From: Lutjanus erythropterus
Lineage: Eukaryota; Chordata; Actinopteri; Lutjaniformes; Lutjanidae
Length of the DNA: 64,000 bases
Assembly (NCBI GenBank): GCA_020091685.1
Contig: CM034613.1
Location: forward strand, 2,384,345-2,448,344
Direction of reading: 5' to 3'
Part shown: positions 35,105-46,292 of the stretch, in pieces
Layout: each line of letters begins with the position of its first letter
Numbering within the stretch: position 1 is the stretch's first letter
Notes under the pieces: model-generated
Seen by the model: the letters and a program-made list of their open reading frames with translations, nothing else
Told to the model about the DNA's origin: nothing
Database searches by the model: none
Translations under genes and position numbers: made by a program

Positions 35105-35520
35105 TCAAGTAATAATTGTGCCATGATTCATTTACTCATTAACAGCCTTTAGTAGAATGACATTAATTCAAGTGTCACATTCAGCTATTGGAATTGTTCC
35201 TGGAAATCAGATGAATACTTCCCACTGTTTAAGACCAGCTTTGCAGCTAATTTGTCCAGAACTATTTTATATGCATTTATCATGCAGTATATCGTTTTGC
35301 ACATATCTTGGAACTGTAGTTTTGAATATATGCAAATATATGCTTTAACAAGCTTGCTAAGAGGCCACAGATTCAAGCTTGTAATGAGGAAGGTAGGCTT
35401 GCGGGGCACCCAGCTCATCAGCGCTGAATGTAGAATACAGATCCATGAAAAATGCACAGTTTCAATATCATTCCTCCTCTGTTCCTGAGCAGCCTCCTGT
35501 ACGCTCCCCTGAACACAACC
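35105..35520. other. Possible conserved non-coding element with octamer site
   Basis: This block is repeat-free and complex, with a perfect POU octamer ATGCAAAT at 35330-35337 and ATGCATTTAT nearby at about 35270. The texture (CAGCTAATTTGTCC, CTTGTAATGAGGAAGG) resembles vertebrate developmental enhancers. Frames on both strands overlap and show no domain. Confidence 0.35.
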
Positions 35521-35816
35521 TTTTTCATGAACGGCACAGGTTATGATAGTTCATGGTATTCCAAGATGAAAACGTTTTTATCTACACTGTGATATTTGAT
35601 GTGACTAACCACGCTCACTCATCCCGAGATGCGGCTCTAAGGACCGTGCATTGTAAAGTATGGAAGCAGAGATCAGCTGTGGTTGATGATGAGTTTAGGA
35701 CCCGTTGTCTCCAGATCCTGCCTTAATTATCTTATTATGTTAAGTAACAAACGGTGCCTGTGTTTAGATTCTTAAGCCTGCTCTTTTTTTTGCAATGTTC
35801 TTCTGATTTACATTTT

Positions 35817-36620
35817 GGGCTGCAACTAATGATTACTATCACTGTTGAGTAACCTGTACATCATTTTCGTAGCTATTTGGTGAGGTGTTTGGTCCAGAAA
35901 ATGTTGATCACGGTTTACCAAAGCCCAAGATGACGTCCTCAATGTCTTGTTTTGTCCACAACCCAAAGATATTCAGTTTACTGTCACAGAGGAGTAAAGA
36001 AACCAAAAATATTCACATCTGAGATTACAATACAATACGATATGATATAGTTTATTATCCCTATCCCTTGAGCTCACATGCTGCTCACAAACACACCACC
36101 ACAGTTGCGGTTAAACAAACAACATAATAAACTGCACATAATCCACATTGCACGTTACAAGATATTACACATAAATAGCATGTAACACATATTGCACATA
36201 CTCCATGGTAGAAACACCATGAAACTGTTGCACAAGCCCTGCCTCAAACAGCATTATTTAAAAGTTTAATGGAGGTAGGAACAAATTAGTTTTTAAAGTG
36301 GTTAATTTTACAGTGGGGAACTCCGTATCGTCTGCCAGAGGGCAAGAGCTCATATTCTATGTGCAGGATATGTGATGGGTCGGTCAATATCCTCTGAGCT
36401 TGCCTAAGAACAGACTTCTCATAAATTCACTGCAGGGGCTGGTATTCACTTCTCCCCATCAGCTTCATGGCGGTGTGTATCAGACGGGCAAGCTTAGTTT
36501 TTAGTTGCACAGTAAGGTTCCCAAACCATGCTGACATGCCATGTCTGATCACAGAAGCTGAAATCAGAGAATTTTGACTTTTTTCCAGTAAAAATTACTC
36601 AAAAGGATTAATTGGTCATA
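35817..36620 (+). repeat. TAATCGATTAA-type repeat interrupted by an insertion
   Basis: The left part (GGGCTGCAACTAATGATTAC ... AAAGCCCAAGATGACGTCCT ... TCACAGAGGAGTAAAGAAAC) breaks at about 36030. The right part resumes at about 36548 with GAAGCTGAAATCAGAGAATT and continues in register to about 36620. The 0.5-kb interval is a separate repeat. Confidence 0.8.
36030..36547. mobile_element. Retroposon-like insertion nested in a repeat
   Basis: It begins with a short-period ACAATACAATACGATATGAT text and AGTTTATTATCCCTATCCC. It includes CGTATCGTCTGCCAGAGGGC and GCAGGGGCTGGTATTC, landmarks of a frequent teleost retroposon or LINE tail whose unit ends in TTTATTAATCCC. No ORF is intact. Target duplications were not resolved. 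Confidence 0.55.
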
Positions 36621-36639
36621 AAAATATTTGGGTATTTAT

Positions 36640-37420
36640 TTAAAGGCACAATCTAAAATGGGGATGTTGCTGGCGACTAATTTCCCTGTCAATGAAACGC
36701 AAAACTTAATTTAGACTAGTCGACTAGTCTAACACTAAGAAAACACTCAAAGCCGTTAAAATTTAGCAGAATGTATTAATTTATAATGTTAAACACTGTC
36801 CGAAAAAAACACTGTGTATTAAGAGCCATTTGAAGCTGTTAGTCACAGTCTACAATCACCAAATTGTACTTCAAATGCTACTGAAATGTGCGCTACTTTG
36901 CGCTGTGCAATACAAACCTTACACATTAATGTACGAAACATGACAACAACTCAATAACCGCTTCACCTTTTCAGACCGAAGAGGGTCACAGTGTCTGCAG
37001 GTAAAGGACCCAGAGCTAACGTTAGCTGCCAGCCTGACACACAGTGTGGCTAACTTTAGCAGTGCTAGCAGCAGCAGTTTATGTCTGTGCTTAATGTGGT
37101 CACATGTTTCTCCAGTCGAGTGAATATATATCAGCTTATTCTGTCACAGTCTACATTCATCTGTCCGATTTTGCTGATATAACATCTGGGGTTGCCAGGG
37201 CGATCGGTTCATACGCACTGGGTGAGAGGGGCTGCAGTCTGACAGTGCTGCAGCCCCGACTGGTGGCGGGCGGCTGCATAAAATCTTAGAGGCAACAGAT
37301 AACTGGCTTCATGCATGAATGAAATATTGATAAATATTTTTAAACGACTAGTATTTCTGGTGCCGACTAGCATGGGTGGGGACATTAAATCATGTATTCG
37401 ACTAATCGCACACATCCCTA
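36640..37420. mobile_element. DNA transposon remnant with GACTAGTCGACTAGTC words
   Basis: The right end reads CGACTAATCGCACACATCCC and a GACTAGTCGACTAGTC palindrome-like stretch lies at about 36713-36732. An ACGTTAGCTGCCAGCC-type interior follows. The left terminus is uncertain. The small frames inside (37104-37289 and opposite) have no transposase motif. Confidence 0.45.
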
Positions 37421-38083
37421 CTTAAAATAATACTCACATTCCTTTACATGCATAAAAATAGTTTTTGCTTTAGCTGTTCCTCCTGTCCTTCCTGGCGGTG
37501 AACAGATCCCTTCCTAGCCCTCAATGTTACGGTGTTTCCTTCAGGTAAGCTTTATTGTCTCTTTACATTCACACAATACATGTGCAACTATGGTGCAATA
37601 CTTTAAAAAAGAGGCAGGACTCTAGGGAAACCAATAGCAGTGTTTTAATTTGTCACATGACTTGTCACATGAAGAGCACCCTTCTGAAGACTCGAGAGTT
37701 TTGTGTTTTTTTGGAAAAATTCCACAAACTGCAATGATCACATACAGGCTGATTACTGAGGCCAACACTACTGACAGAGTTAAAGACAGATTTACAGAAA
37801 GAAAACAGTCCATGTCTGGCTTCACTCACAGTTGTTCTGTGTAAAAATACATTCTAAAGATCTGCTGAAGCCTTTTTCACAGCAGCCATGTTGACATGAA
37901 ATAGTCAAGTACTGACAGATACTGATTAAGGTCCTGTTCCATTTAGTGTAGCAAAGAGCCAATAGCAGCATCCTGACTCTGTCTCACCTGAACAGAACCT
38001 TAATGTGTTCTTCACTATTTCATGACAAAATTGCTGCTGTGGGGTTTTAGAAGTCTGTGTGTTGTCTCTTTTTCCTCTCTTTG
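37421..38083. other. Unassigned stretch
   Basis: No exon or bordered repeat is recognised. The opposed frames at 37555-37844 lack domains. Confidence 0.4.
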
Positions 38084-38583
38084 TTAAAGGGACAGTTCAC
38101 CCCAATATTAAAAATGCATATTTCCCCCTTGCCTGTATTGTTATTTATCCATTTAGATAGTTTTGGTGTAAGTTGCAGAGTTTTTCTCCCCAAAAATACA
38201 TTTAAAAAACTCAACAGCAATGTTTCTTTCTAGGAATTGTGACCAGATTATTTAAAATAATTCACAAACTTTGTTGTGAGCATTTTCACGAAGGAAATAA
38301 AGTAGTTCTGGTAGATTCCTACATGAAACTGCTCACAGCAAAGGCTGTGGATTATGCTGAGTAACTGGGTCATGATTTTTGGAAAGAGACATTGCTGTTG
38401 AATTTTCCAAATGTATTTTTTGGTGCCATTTAGTTACATTAAATCGGAGAGAAGGCAGACATGTATACAGCCGATATCTCCAAAGCTTTGCAGCTCACAC
38501 CAAAACTATCTGGATGGATAAATAACACTACAGGCCAGGGGAAAAATACGCATTTTTGATTTTGGGGCAAACTTTCCCTTTTA
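38084..38583. repeat. Foldback MITE, copy 2
   Basis: It starts TTAAAGGGACAGTTCACCCC and ends GGGGCAAACTTTCCCTTTTA. The arms are inverted copies and the sequence agrees with 977-1528 along its length (for example GTAAGTTGCAGAG, TCCTACATGAAACTGCTCAC). The left border is a perfect TTAA and the right a near match (TTTA), fitting a TTAA target duplication. Confidence 0.88.
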
Positions 38584-39474
38584 GTAGTTGACAACTAACT
38601 GATTTATCGACTAATTGTTGCAGCTCTAGAAACATAATTTCCTTGTAATCACTTCTTAAATGCCTCAGTATCTTAACAGGTTAAAAAGTTTGCAAAATTT
38701 CTACAAATGAAAAGGTGAGGCGAATGAGTAAGTGTTATTATTTTTGGCACTTTATGTACAAAAAAGAGGCAGAGACAAACAGTATGTCTGTCTGTCCAGT
38801 CCTCCAGTGTTGTAGCTTACAACTCTTCTATATTATACGTGGATAAAGTCTGCACAGATAGCTGAGAGGCGGATTGAGTCAAGGACTCTTACAAAATCAC
38901 AAGTCTGTTTTGTTCCCCTCTCTCGTGGGCTTCAGCTAATACATTTTAAAATGTGAAACTGATATTATCAAGCAGATCAGTGTGACCCCATCGCAGAAAC
39001 TGAGTTAATACCATTTCCCTCTTCTCCGTTTCTTTTGTCAATACACAGCTTCATTGTGCACAGTGTGTTTTGGTCAAGCACACACTGACTCCTCATCCCA
39101 CAGACGTGACTGTGACTGTCACGTTCTTTTCAGACGTTGTACACCAGTGTTTGTAGCCTCAAGGCAAATCCAGTACATCTCAGTGGGCAGCATGTTTTAC
39201 CTTCGCACTACTGGCAAGAGTTTTAATTCACTTTTGAGTGTTTGTTTTGGCCCAGTTAGACAATGTGTGGGAGGAGTTTACAGTGTAGACATGCTTCAGC
39301 TGAGTTCAGTCTGAGTCGCATTCTCAATCAGACACAGATGTGTTTGAATGGATTTTAGATTTAGCTACAAATCCACTGACATCCTGTATTTCTGTCAGGA
39401 AACATTAAGAGCAGGTGGCTTATTAATGTATCTGTGGGCTTGTCCTCACGTCATCACATGAGATCATCACCAGT
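38584..39474. other. Unassigned stretch
   Basis: The edge 38584-38640 (GACAACTAACTGATTTATCG) is the tail of a TAATCGATTAA-type repeat abutting the MITE. The frame at 39054-39314 follows a pyrimidine tract and CACAG but has no recognisable domain. Confidence 0.35.
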
Positions 39475-39636
39475 AAGACTGCAACTAACAATTATTTTCA
39501 GTCGATTAATCAGGCGATTATTTTCTCGATTAATTGATTAATAGTGTTTGGTCGATAAACTGTCAGAAAATGATGAAAAATATTGATCAGTGTTTTCCAA
39601 AGTCCAAGATGACGTCCTCAAATGTCGTTTGCAGCT
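39475..39636 (+). repeat. TAATCGATTAA-type repeat, internally deleted
   Basis: AACTAACAATTATTTTCAGT, TCGATTAATTGATTAATAGT and AAGATGACGTCCTCAAATGT are followed at once by GTTTGCAGCTCTAATC. The start and end are kept while the middle is missing. Confidence 0.75.
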
Positions 39637-39899
39637 CTAATCATAAATATCATAACCCACAGTATGTCTGGTGAAAAAAAAAAACGTAACCATGGTAACC
39701 CATACCAACGACTGCTATAAACTATCTATAAAACAACTTAAATAAATACACGATACCTCGCAAAGTGAAAATTACCTTCATTTAAAATGAAGCGCTCTTG
39801 ATGTTCCACCAGATCTGCCTTGGTTGCTGCCCTCCCTTTTCTGTTATGTTGTTTTTGTTGTTGCCCACTACTGCATTGCATTGTGGGATATTTATGCAG

Positions 39900-40250
39900 G
39901 CATACGCTGCATTCCAAATCGCATATTTCTCTTTTTACTTTTAGTAGATACTGCAGTTGCCCTTATGAAGTCTCTACTGTTTCATGCAGTATGCATACCA
40001 TTGGGACATATTACTTCCTTATAAAGATGGTGCCCTGAACTTTGACCCTCTTGCTCATACACCTATCACAAAGGATTGTGGGTCAGAATAGCCAGGAAAG
40101 CATGTTGATTTGAAAACTGCAAAATGGGACCGGATGTAGCAGGACATACTGGTATTATAGGCACATTGCATTTGATATACTATGTGTTGGAACATACTAA
40201 ATCTTTTTCTGGCATACTAAATAGTATGGTAGTATGGGCGTTGGAACGCC
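39900..40250. repeat. MITE-like repeat with GCATTCCAA/TTGGAACGC ends
   Basis: The left side has GCATTCCAAATCGCATATTT and the right side TAGTATGGGCGTTGGAACGC, which are inverted relatives. Between them ATGCAGTATGCATACC and GGACATACTGG occur in a typical fish DNA-element arrangement. The flanking duplication is not resolved. Confidence 0.5.
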
Positions 40251-40699
40251 CTTGGATAGTATCCAGTGCCTGCATACTGAAATATTTCCTGTGAATAGTA
40301 TACACCTCGCATACAGCTAGTTTCATCCTAAGATTTCACACATATTAAAACATTTCACATACTGTTGTATTGTACTACATTATAGCACTTTCAAATGCAG
40401 CCCTAATAATCAGGAGTCCAGTTAGTTGGCTGATGAACCTGATCTCATGACATCATAACCTGATGTTGTGACATAATGACCTGAGAGCTGCAACCGGTTG
40501 TGGCAGTTTTCTGCAGCATTGTGTGATGGTACTGGGATTTGTTATTTGTGCTTACGACTTAATCATTGGGAAACAATCACGAAATATATATATTTATTTT
40601 TTTTATTTCTCTGATACTCTGGCTTTCTCGCTACGAGCGGTTGCTTTTGAGTCTGTTTCTACCTTGGATGACCACAGCGGCGCACTCCTCTCCCTTTAA

Positions 40700-41000
40700 G
40701 ATAAAGCAAGCCACCTGCAGAAAAGAAAGAAACAGAGTGTCTTGGGTTCATCTAACTGGGCAAGTTTAATGAGAAAATAATAAACAGGACAGGGAGATGT
40801 TATGTTACTGCAGTGACCAACAGCAACAGTTTCTTTTCATTTTCTCTCCCACATGTTAAAAACGGAGTGAAACTCCTGCCTCACAGCAACTCTGACTGAG
40901 GAGACACACTACCTCAAATACAGATGGCTTTCAAATCACAATGTCATGATGACTGTCAGCCATTGGACCAACCCTGAGGCAGAGCATTGCATTGTGGTAG
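40700..41000 (+). repeat. Partial copy of the 46930 element
   Basis: AATGAGAAAATAATAAACAG, CAGCAACTCTGACTGAG, ACCTCAAATACAGATGGCTT and GATGACTGTCAGCCATTGG run in the same order as 47395-47600. The terminal repeats are missing. Confidence 0.65.
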
Positions 41001-41099
41001 AAAGTAGAGATGATGCACTTGCACAGAATTTGGAATAGTATATAATATAATATATATAAATATATTATACATATGGGGAAGGTGGCATTAGACATTAAA

Positions 41100-41390
41100 C
41101 ATTAAAAGTTCATAACATGTCTATGGCTTAAATCTCAGTCACTTTGCAGAGTTAAGAATATTCATGGCACTTGGGATGAAGGACTTCTTAAATAATTTTT
41201 TTATTTGCCAGTAGGATTCTATAGTTTCTCCCTCCTCCTGGAGCTCAAGGGCTCAAACTGTCTGAAGAGGCAATGAGAGCTATCTTCAGGATGGTCCTAG
41301 CCTTCTGTAAAAAGTTGATTCAAAGGCTTTTGGGGAATTGACAGTTATTTTACTTGCCATTGACACAATCTGCAAAGTTTTATCCTCAAC
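41100..41390. repeat. Retroposon-tail-like repeat (weak)
   Basis: GCACTTGGGATGAAGGACTT and TCAGGATGGTCCTAGCCTTC resemble the text seen at 36270-36430 and in other fish retroposon tails. The copy is diverged and its boundaries are unclear. Confidence 0.35.
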
Positions 41391-41751
41391 ACTACATAAT
41401 TATGTGACTGTAAAAGACAGGAAGATTAAAGTTAAAAACACTTTCAACAGTAGTTTTGTACACAAGTTCCACAGAGCCTGCTGAGTTTCCTAAGAAGAAA
41501 AAGTCCCTGAGATTATCTTTTGGAATTATGATACTCTCAGAGAAGCTCACCTGGGAGTGCAGACCCGTGCCAAGGTATTTTTCCAGTGTCAACGTTAGGG
41601 ATGGGGATCGTTAATTTTTATTGATGTCGATACCATTTTCGAGTCTGCTTAACGATTCGGGTCCTTATCGATACCACTATCGATACTTAGGCTATTATTT
41701 TATTAGAAATACGAGACAACCATAAATTGTAAATAAATTTGTTTTATATAA

Positions 41752-41753
41752 TG

Positions 41754-41795
<42 letters not shown>

Positions 41796-41812
41796 ATAAT
41801 AATAATAATAAT
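41752..41812. repeat. (CTA)n(ATA)n microsatellite
   Basis: About 13 CTA/ACT triplets are followed by about 6 AAT triplets, inside the hAT element. Confidence 0.96.
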
Positions 41813-42177
41813 ATTATGTATATACATTATGTATAACTTTCTATTCTATTTCACTATGCCTTGATTTTCTGCGGAGAGCTCAAATGGGGCAGAGGTTGTT
41901 TTCCTTCCCAGCTGAGTAACGTTATCAAGGGACGCTAGCTGAAGTGCTAATGGCTCAGCCCATCTAAGTTAACGCTAGCTGCCTCTCTATGCAACCGTCT
42001 TCCTGTTTGTCAGTCTGACAGGTTGTTTTGCCAATGTTAGTAGCCGTCGTGCAGCAACCGAGTGAATAAACAAATGATTACAAAATGAAGATTCCATAAA
42101 AGAAATGTGGTTCGGGAACTACTTGTGCTGTAACGTTAATTGGTGGAAGGAATTCAAGAAAGCACCCAAACGAATGG

Positions 42178-42362
42178 TTAGATCGAGAGTGCTACGACCA
42201 CAAAACAGCCACGAAGAGGTGCCGTTAATGTCCATGCCCTCCTATGTTAACTTTTTTCGCAAGCCGAATACGGATTTGGACTCACGGGCATGGCTGAATG
42301 CTTTGAATTTAAAGAAACTACCCCGCAAAGTTTTCGTTTGTTCGCACTACTTCGTTGATTAA
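42178..42362 (+). pseudogene. THAP-like zinc-finger fragment inside hAT element
   Basis: The + frame contains FFRKPNTDLDSRAWLNALN followed by LKKLPRKVFVCSHYFVD and a stop. The spacing F-x-K-x-P/D, R-x-W, LP and VCS-x-HF resembles the C-terminal half of THAP DNA-binding domains. The first Cys pair is not evident upstream, and the usual C-x2-H reads as C-x-H with Tyr at the expected His position. The domain would therefore not bind zinc normally. It lies antisense to the BED exon. THAP identity is inferred from pattern only; a chance resemblance is possible. Confidence 0.4.
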
Positions 42363-42611
42363 AAAAACGGGATAGAGCCAGGTTAAGCTAAATAAGCTAG
42401 CGCTAAACTGGCAACTAAGACGAGAGGATGTTTCACTGGACATGACACAGAACATGAGAACTTCATGAACGAGTCAACTATCTTATTCTAGCTAGAAGGC
42501 TGACACGGTGGATAATGTGGACTAGTTGTGCTTGTTGGATTATCACTTGGATTATTACAAGCGGGACTTGCTACTAGGTTTGGGGTGCATCCGGCAGCAT
42601 GGACAAGTTAC

Positions 42612-42846
42612 CTTGCGTGGAGGACTGGCCAGGTCCTGCAGTTACAGGTGAGCGTGTTTTAAGACGATCAAATGTGCTGCATTTGGGCTTCAACTGGTGG
42701 ATAACAACAAGATGCTTATGCATCGAGGTTGTGTTTCCACCCTTGCACAAGATGATTTTCGAGCAGATGTTGCATTTTGCGTGTTCTTTGTCTTTCACTT
42801 TCGTGAAATGTAACCACGCAGCGGACCGTTTGACTCGCTCTGCCAT
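42612..42846 (-). pseudogene. BED zinc-finger exon of an hAT transposase
   Basis: The minus-strand frame from the ATG at 42846 encodes about 78 residues. MAERVKRSAAWLHFTKVK is followed by KCNICSKIILCKGGN and TTSMHKHLVVIHQLK. This is the BED-finger pattern: aromatic WxHF, C-x2-C, then H-x4-H about 20-25 residues on. It binds DNA at the N-terminus of many hAT transposases and of ZBED proteins derived from them. The coding frame reaches CACGCAAG/GTAACTTG, a strong splice donor at 42611-42610. The catalytic exon expected downstream is missing in this element, so it is an orphaned first exon. The frame is otherwise intact. Host-domesticated ZBED genes look similar but would not sit inside transposon termini. 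Confidence 0.8.
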
Positions 42847-43038
42847 GTTTGCTTTGAGAATGAGCGTGTGAGTTACGCGACAGCACATTTAATTGTTTGG
42901 CAGCGTTGGCGCCTGGCGAATTCTCTCCAGGCATTGTAATCGATAGGAGTATCGATAAACTCAGATGTTATTGATTTTCGGTTTTTGAGAAATTGGGAAC
43001 CGGTTCTATATAGAACCGGGTCTCGATCCCCACCCCTA

Positions 43039-43546
43039 GTCAACATGTTGGCCATGAAGTGAAACTGGCACTTGTTCAGATCTTTTGCGCAGATAATTAA
43101 TTTGTTTGTCTTGGCCATGTTCATTTCTAGCTGTCAAAGACAAAACCATGCTTGAAGAGCCTTGGTATGGTTCAGATAGGGAGCCTCTAAGCTAGTTGTA
43201 GAAACTGCATACACACCCTGCAGTACAATACATCTTTAGATGTCAGATTCTACTCACTTAAACTCATACAACTTGTTGCTGTTACATTTTTTCATAGTCC
43301 TTTTGCATTTCTGGTTCTTCTGTAAGGATCATGTTAGTGGTTTGAGCTGGCTTAGTCAACCAGTACTTCACTAGCCCTGACATATCAGTAGCTAGCCAGC
43401 GACGGTGAGTTGGTCTACTGTTAACTGATTTCATAAAACGTTGAACTAAAAGGTGCAAAAGAATCAGGAGGTTTGTGGAACTGTGTTGGAGAAAAATTGG
43501 TGACCCTATATCTGCCTCCTTACTTGGAATATTTGGTGGCCAGAGA
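43039..43546. other. Unassigned stretch
   Basis: Short non-coding interval between two transposons; nothing recognised beyond the 8-bp target duplication at its left edge. Confidence 0.4.
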
Positions 43547-44317
43547 TGGAGCTGGGCATCGGTACTAAGGCCTGGGCAATAAAACGATAGCGATAATCAT
43601 AGTCCTTGATAACGGAGTATGCTATGAGTGATACACAAACAGCCAATCGTTTAACAAACAAGCCCTGTGTATGCGCCCTCCTTGGCTTACAAACGGCCTA
43701 TCATATCCTGTGGTGCTACAGCAACGCACCAACAGCAGGTCATTTCACAGGTATATGTTTTTTGGTTGTCCCGTTGACACATGAAAAACAGCATGAGTAA
43801 CACGTGAGACTAACAGAAATGGCGACAAAATGATTGTTTTTGAATCGGGCAACAACTATCAGAGGGAGGCTCGTTCATACGGAGGGAGCTCGGAGTAGAA
43901 CCGCTGGTCTTTTGCGTTGAAAGGAGCAGGCAATGTTTGGGTTGGAAGAGAAGGAAAGCGTTGCGGAGGAGTAGGACGTCGTGCTCGGCCCATCATGACC
44001 CAACTGCTGATAAACAGAGGAAAATAGACGGATGGATAGATTAACCACTATCAGAACAATGCTGTGTATAAACTGCAGGAATAGCATCCTACCAACACTA
44101 GTAATACAACAAACTTCTTTTGTAAACCTCAGCTGCTTCAGCCCTTTGGAGTATACAACATCGCATCACTACATGGCACTACATGATCAATAAGTATAGA
44201 CATGAAACTTCACTATCATGATAGACTTTTCAGCTTTATTGCCCCTGCATTCAAGAACTTTTGAAAATCACTTTAAAGGTACTGGTACTGTAATTTTCTA
44301 AATGATGCCCAGCCCTA
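43547..44317. mobile_element. DNA transposon remnant with AGCTGGGCATC ends, possibly nested
   Basis: The left end TGGAGCTGGGCATCGGTAC and the right end (reversed TAGGGCTGGGCATCATT) are inverted repeats. The flanking 8-mers GCCAGAGA and GCCACAGT agree at 6 of 8 positions, suggesting an old hAT-like insertion. About 20 bp inside the left end another element-like start (GCCTGGGCAATAAAACGATA) appears, so one element may have inserted in another. No transposase is legible. Confidence 0.5.
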
Positions 44318-44809
44318 GCCACAGTGTGCAACTTTTTGTTGCCATGGGGCATAGGGCCATTTTTAATGTTAAACTCTTCGAAAAGGCCACGTCATCCATA
44401 TACTTGAACAATCTAAAATGCTTCTCATGGGTCATAAATTTAGTAGTAAAGAGAGAGAATAGCCGAGGGGAAAGAAATAAGTCAAAAAAAATTCTGGACA
44501 TGAAAGTGGTGCATTTAGTAAATAATTATTGATATTGGGTACAGCACTAATGTTGTAACATCAAAATGTGATGTGACTATCATGACCTTTTAGATGGTCA
44601 TGGTCCTTTCATTCTCTGATGCCAATGTCAATGTGCAGGTTTGCATGGGTTGTTACACTTCAGCTCAAAGGACTATTAACCTCTCCTGTCATCAACACAC
44701 TCCGCGCCCTTCAGGGTCTCTCACCTTGTCAGCTTTCTCACACTCTCTCAATCTCAGTCTTGTCATCAAAAGGTTAAAAAAGCCCTCGAACTCCTAATGC
44801 ACTTTTGCT
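44318..44809. other. Unassigned stretch
   Basis: No gene or repeat with borders is recognised. 44298-44532 has opposed frames without domains. Confidence 0.4.
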
Positions 44810-45200
44810 CTGCCGGGATTCAAATAAAGTCCGGGCTCAGCAGTTTTGTCTACAATATCTGCCTGCAACACGGCCCATTTAGCAGGCACTGAGAGCAGCC
44901 TGCCCAGGGCCTGTGCTCCATATGCTTTTGCAATGCAAGGCCTGTTCTCTGAGCCCAGAGGAATCTGTAAGGAATGATTTGAGAGCTCTTGAAAGCGTGG
45001 GCTGTTATTTCCAGGGGGTACGCTGGGACTGGCTGCGCAGTCGGCAGAACTGTTGTGGCTCGACCTCCAAACATGCAAACTTTCATTAGCAACACGTTCC
45101 CCGACAATGCCCAGCTCACCTTTTCACACCGCCTCATTTTCTAACCGCAAACACGGGGCCGGCGTGACGCAGAGGTTGCACCCTTGAAGAATATTTTGTT
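44810..45200. other. Possible conserved non-coding element
   Basis: This repeat-free, comparatively GC-rich and complex block contains words such as CCATATGCTTTTGCAATGCA and AACATGCAAACTTTCATTAG. The two overlapping minus frames (44794-45137) show no domain. Regulatory function is inferred from texture only. Confidence 0.3.
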
Positions 45201-45861
45201 TGAAATCTAACAGGATTGCGTGGTAGTTATTTGTAACACCCACAGAAATACTGTGCAAGGTCCTCTCTGGTCTGTTGTGTGGGCTTCTTTTAGTTATTAT
45301 TCATTTTCCAAGTGTTATGTTTATGCTTTGTAGGTCTGTGGTGTGTAGGTGAGGGGCTGCCAGAGAGCGCTGTGTTGCTGAGAGCTTCCAGTTCCAGTCT
45401 AATGCTATCAGTCTCCATGCCAGGATGGAGTGTAATGTAGTTGTACAGCATGTGAAGTCTGTAACCCCTTTTATGATGAACTGAGAAAAGAGCCCCTCTT
45501 CCACAACAGATAACTGAGCTGTCTTGTCTCTGAGAACACATCACATGCTATTTAAATTACTACAAAACACAAAAGAGACCATCAGTACTGTTTTATTTCA
45601 CTATCTAGTATACATTTCTCTTCTCTTTATTTGTGCAATGAATAACACTTATTTTCTGTGTTTTAAAAGACTAGACACCAACTTTTAAACTGGACATTAT
45701 TCAACACTATTAATTATATGACAGTGGATAACGTTTCTTTATTTTCATACATGATTTAGTAATTCTGGATTTGTCAAAGTTAAGGCTTGGTCTCTAGTAC
45801 CATTACTTTTAGTCTGCATCTTTACTAGTTTTCACTATGAACACTAAGATGTAGTTATAAG

Positions 45862-46220
45862 TGGAGCTGCAAAGATTAATTGATTGTTAAAGGAATCGCT
45901 AACTATTTTGATAATCAGTATAATGGTGTGAGTAATTTTTTAAGGAACAAAAGACAAAATTATCTGATTTCAGACTCTTAAATGTGAATATTTTTTGTTT
46001 TCTTTACTCCTCTGTGAAATTAAATGAATAATGTTTGGGTTGTGAGCAAAACAAGACATTTGTAGACGTCATCTTAGGCTTTGGGAAACAGTGATTTACA
46101 TTTTTCACCATTTTCCGTCCTTTTAAAACAAACGGTACATTAAAAAAAAACACAAAACAATAATCCATTTACCTGTCTCAATTAATCAACCATGAAAATA
46201 ATCGTCAGTCGCAGCCCTAG
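45862..46220 (-). repeat. TAATCGATTAA-type repeat, nearly complete
   Basis: It starts GAGCTGCAAAGATTAATTGA and ends AATAATCGTCAGTCGCAGCC. Interior landmarks (TTCAGACTCTTAAATGTGAA, CAAAACAAGACATTTGTAGA, TTTGGGAAACAGTGATTTAC) are in order. This is the best reference copy for the family in the window. The termini are approximate inverted repeats (GAGCTGCAA/CAGCCCTAG), suggesting a DNA-transposon derivative. Confidence 0.82.
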
Positions 46221-46221
46221 T

Positions 46222-46292
46222 TGAAAGTTCTAGAAAGATCTAGTAAGTGGACCTTGACTAACTACCGTTTCCAAGACCTGGAATCCACTTAC
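46222..46292 (+). repeat. Left arm of a long direct repeat
   Basis: TTGAAAGTTCTAGAAAGATC continues as TAGTAAGTGGACCTTGA and reappears at 46838-46875 with three mismatches. The following text (CCGTTTCCAAGACCTGGAAT) is related to 46898-46925 with a gap. The repeat starts directly after the end of the 45862-46220 repeat. Confidence 0.8.

Larger units (their letters stand above)
41596..43038 (-). mobile_element. hAT transposon (1.44 kb) with BED exon and 8-bp TSD
   Basis: The ends TAGGGATGGGGATCG and (right, reversed) TAGGGGTGGGGATCG are inverted repeats. The flanking 8-mers GTCAACGT (41588-41595) and GTCAACAT (43039-43046) differ at one base. ATCGATACC-type sub-terminal words occur at both ends. 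The minus strand keeps a BED zinc-finger exon (42612-42846) with a splice donor, but no catalytic RNase H-like core or hAT dimerisation domain is readable, so the copy is an internally deleted, non-autonomous derivative. A trinucleotide microsatellite (41752-41812) and a plus-strand THAP-like ORF (42178-42362) lie inside. Confidence 0.85.
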
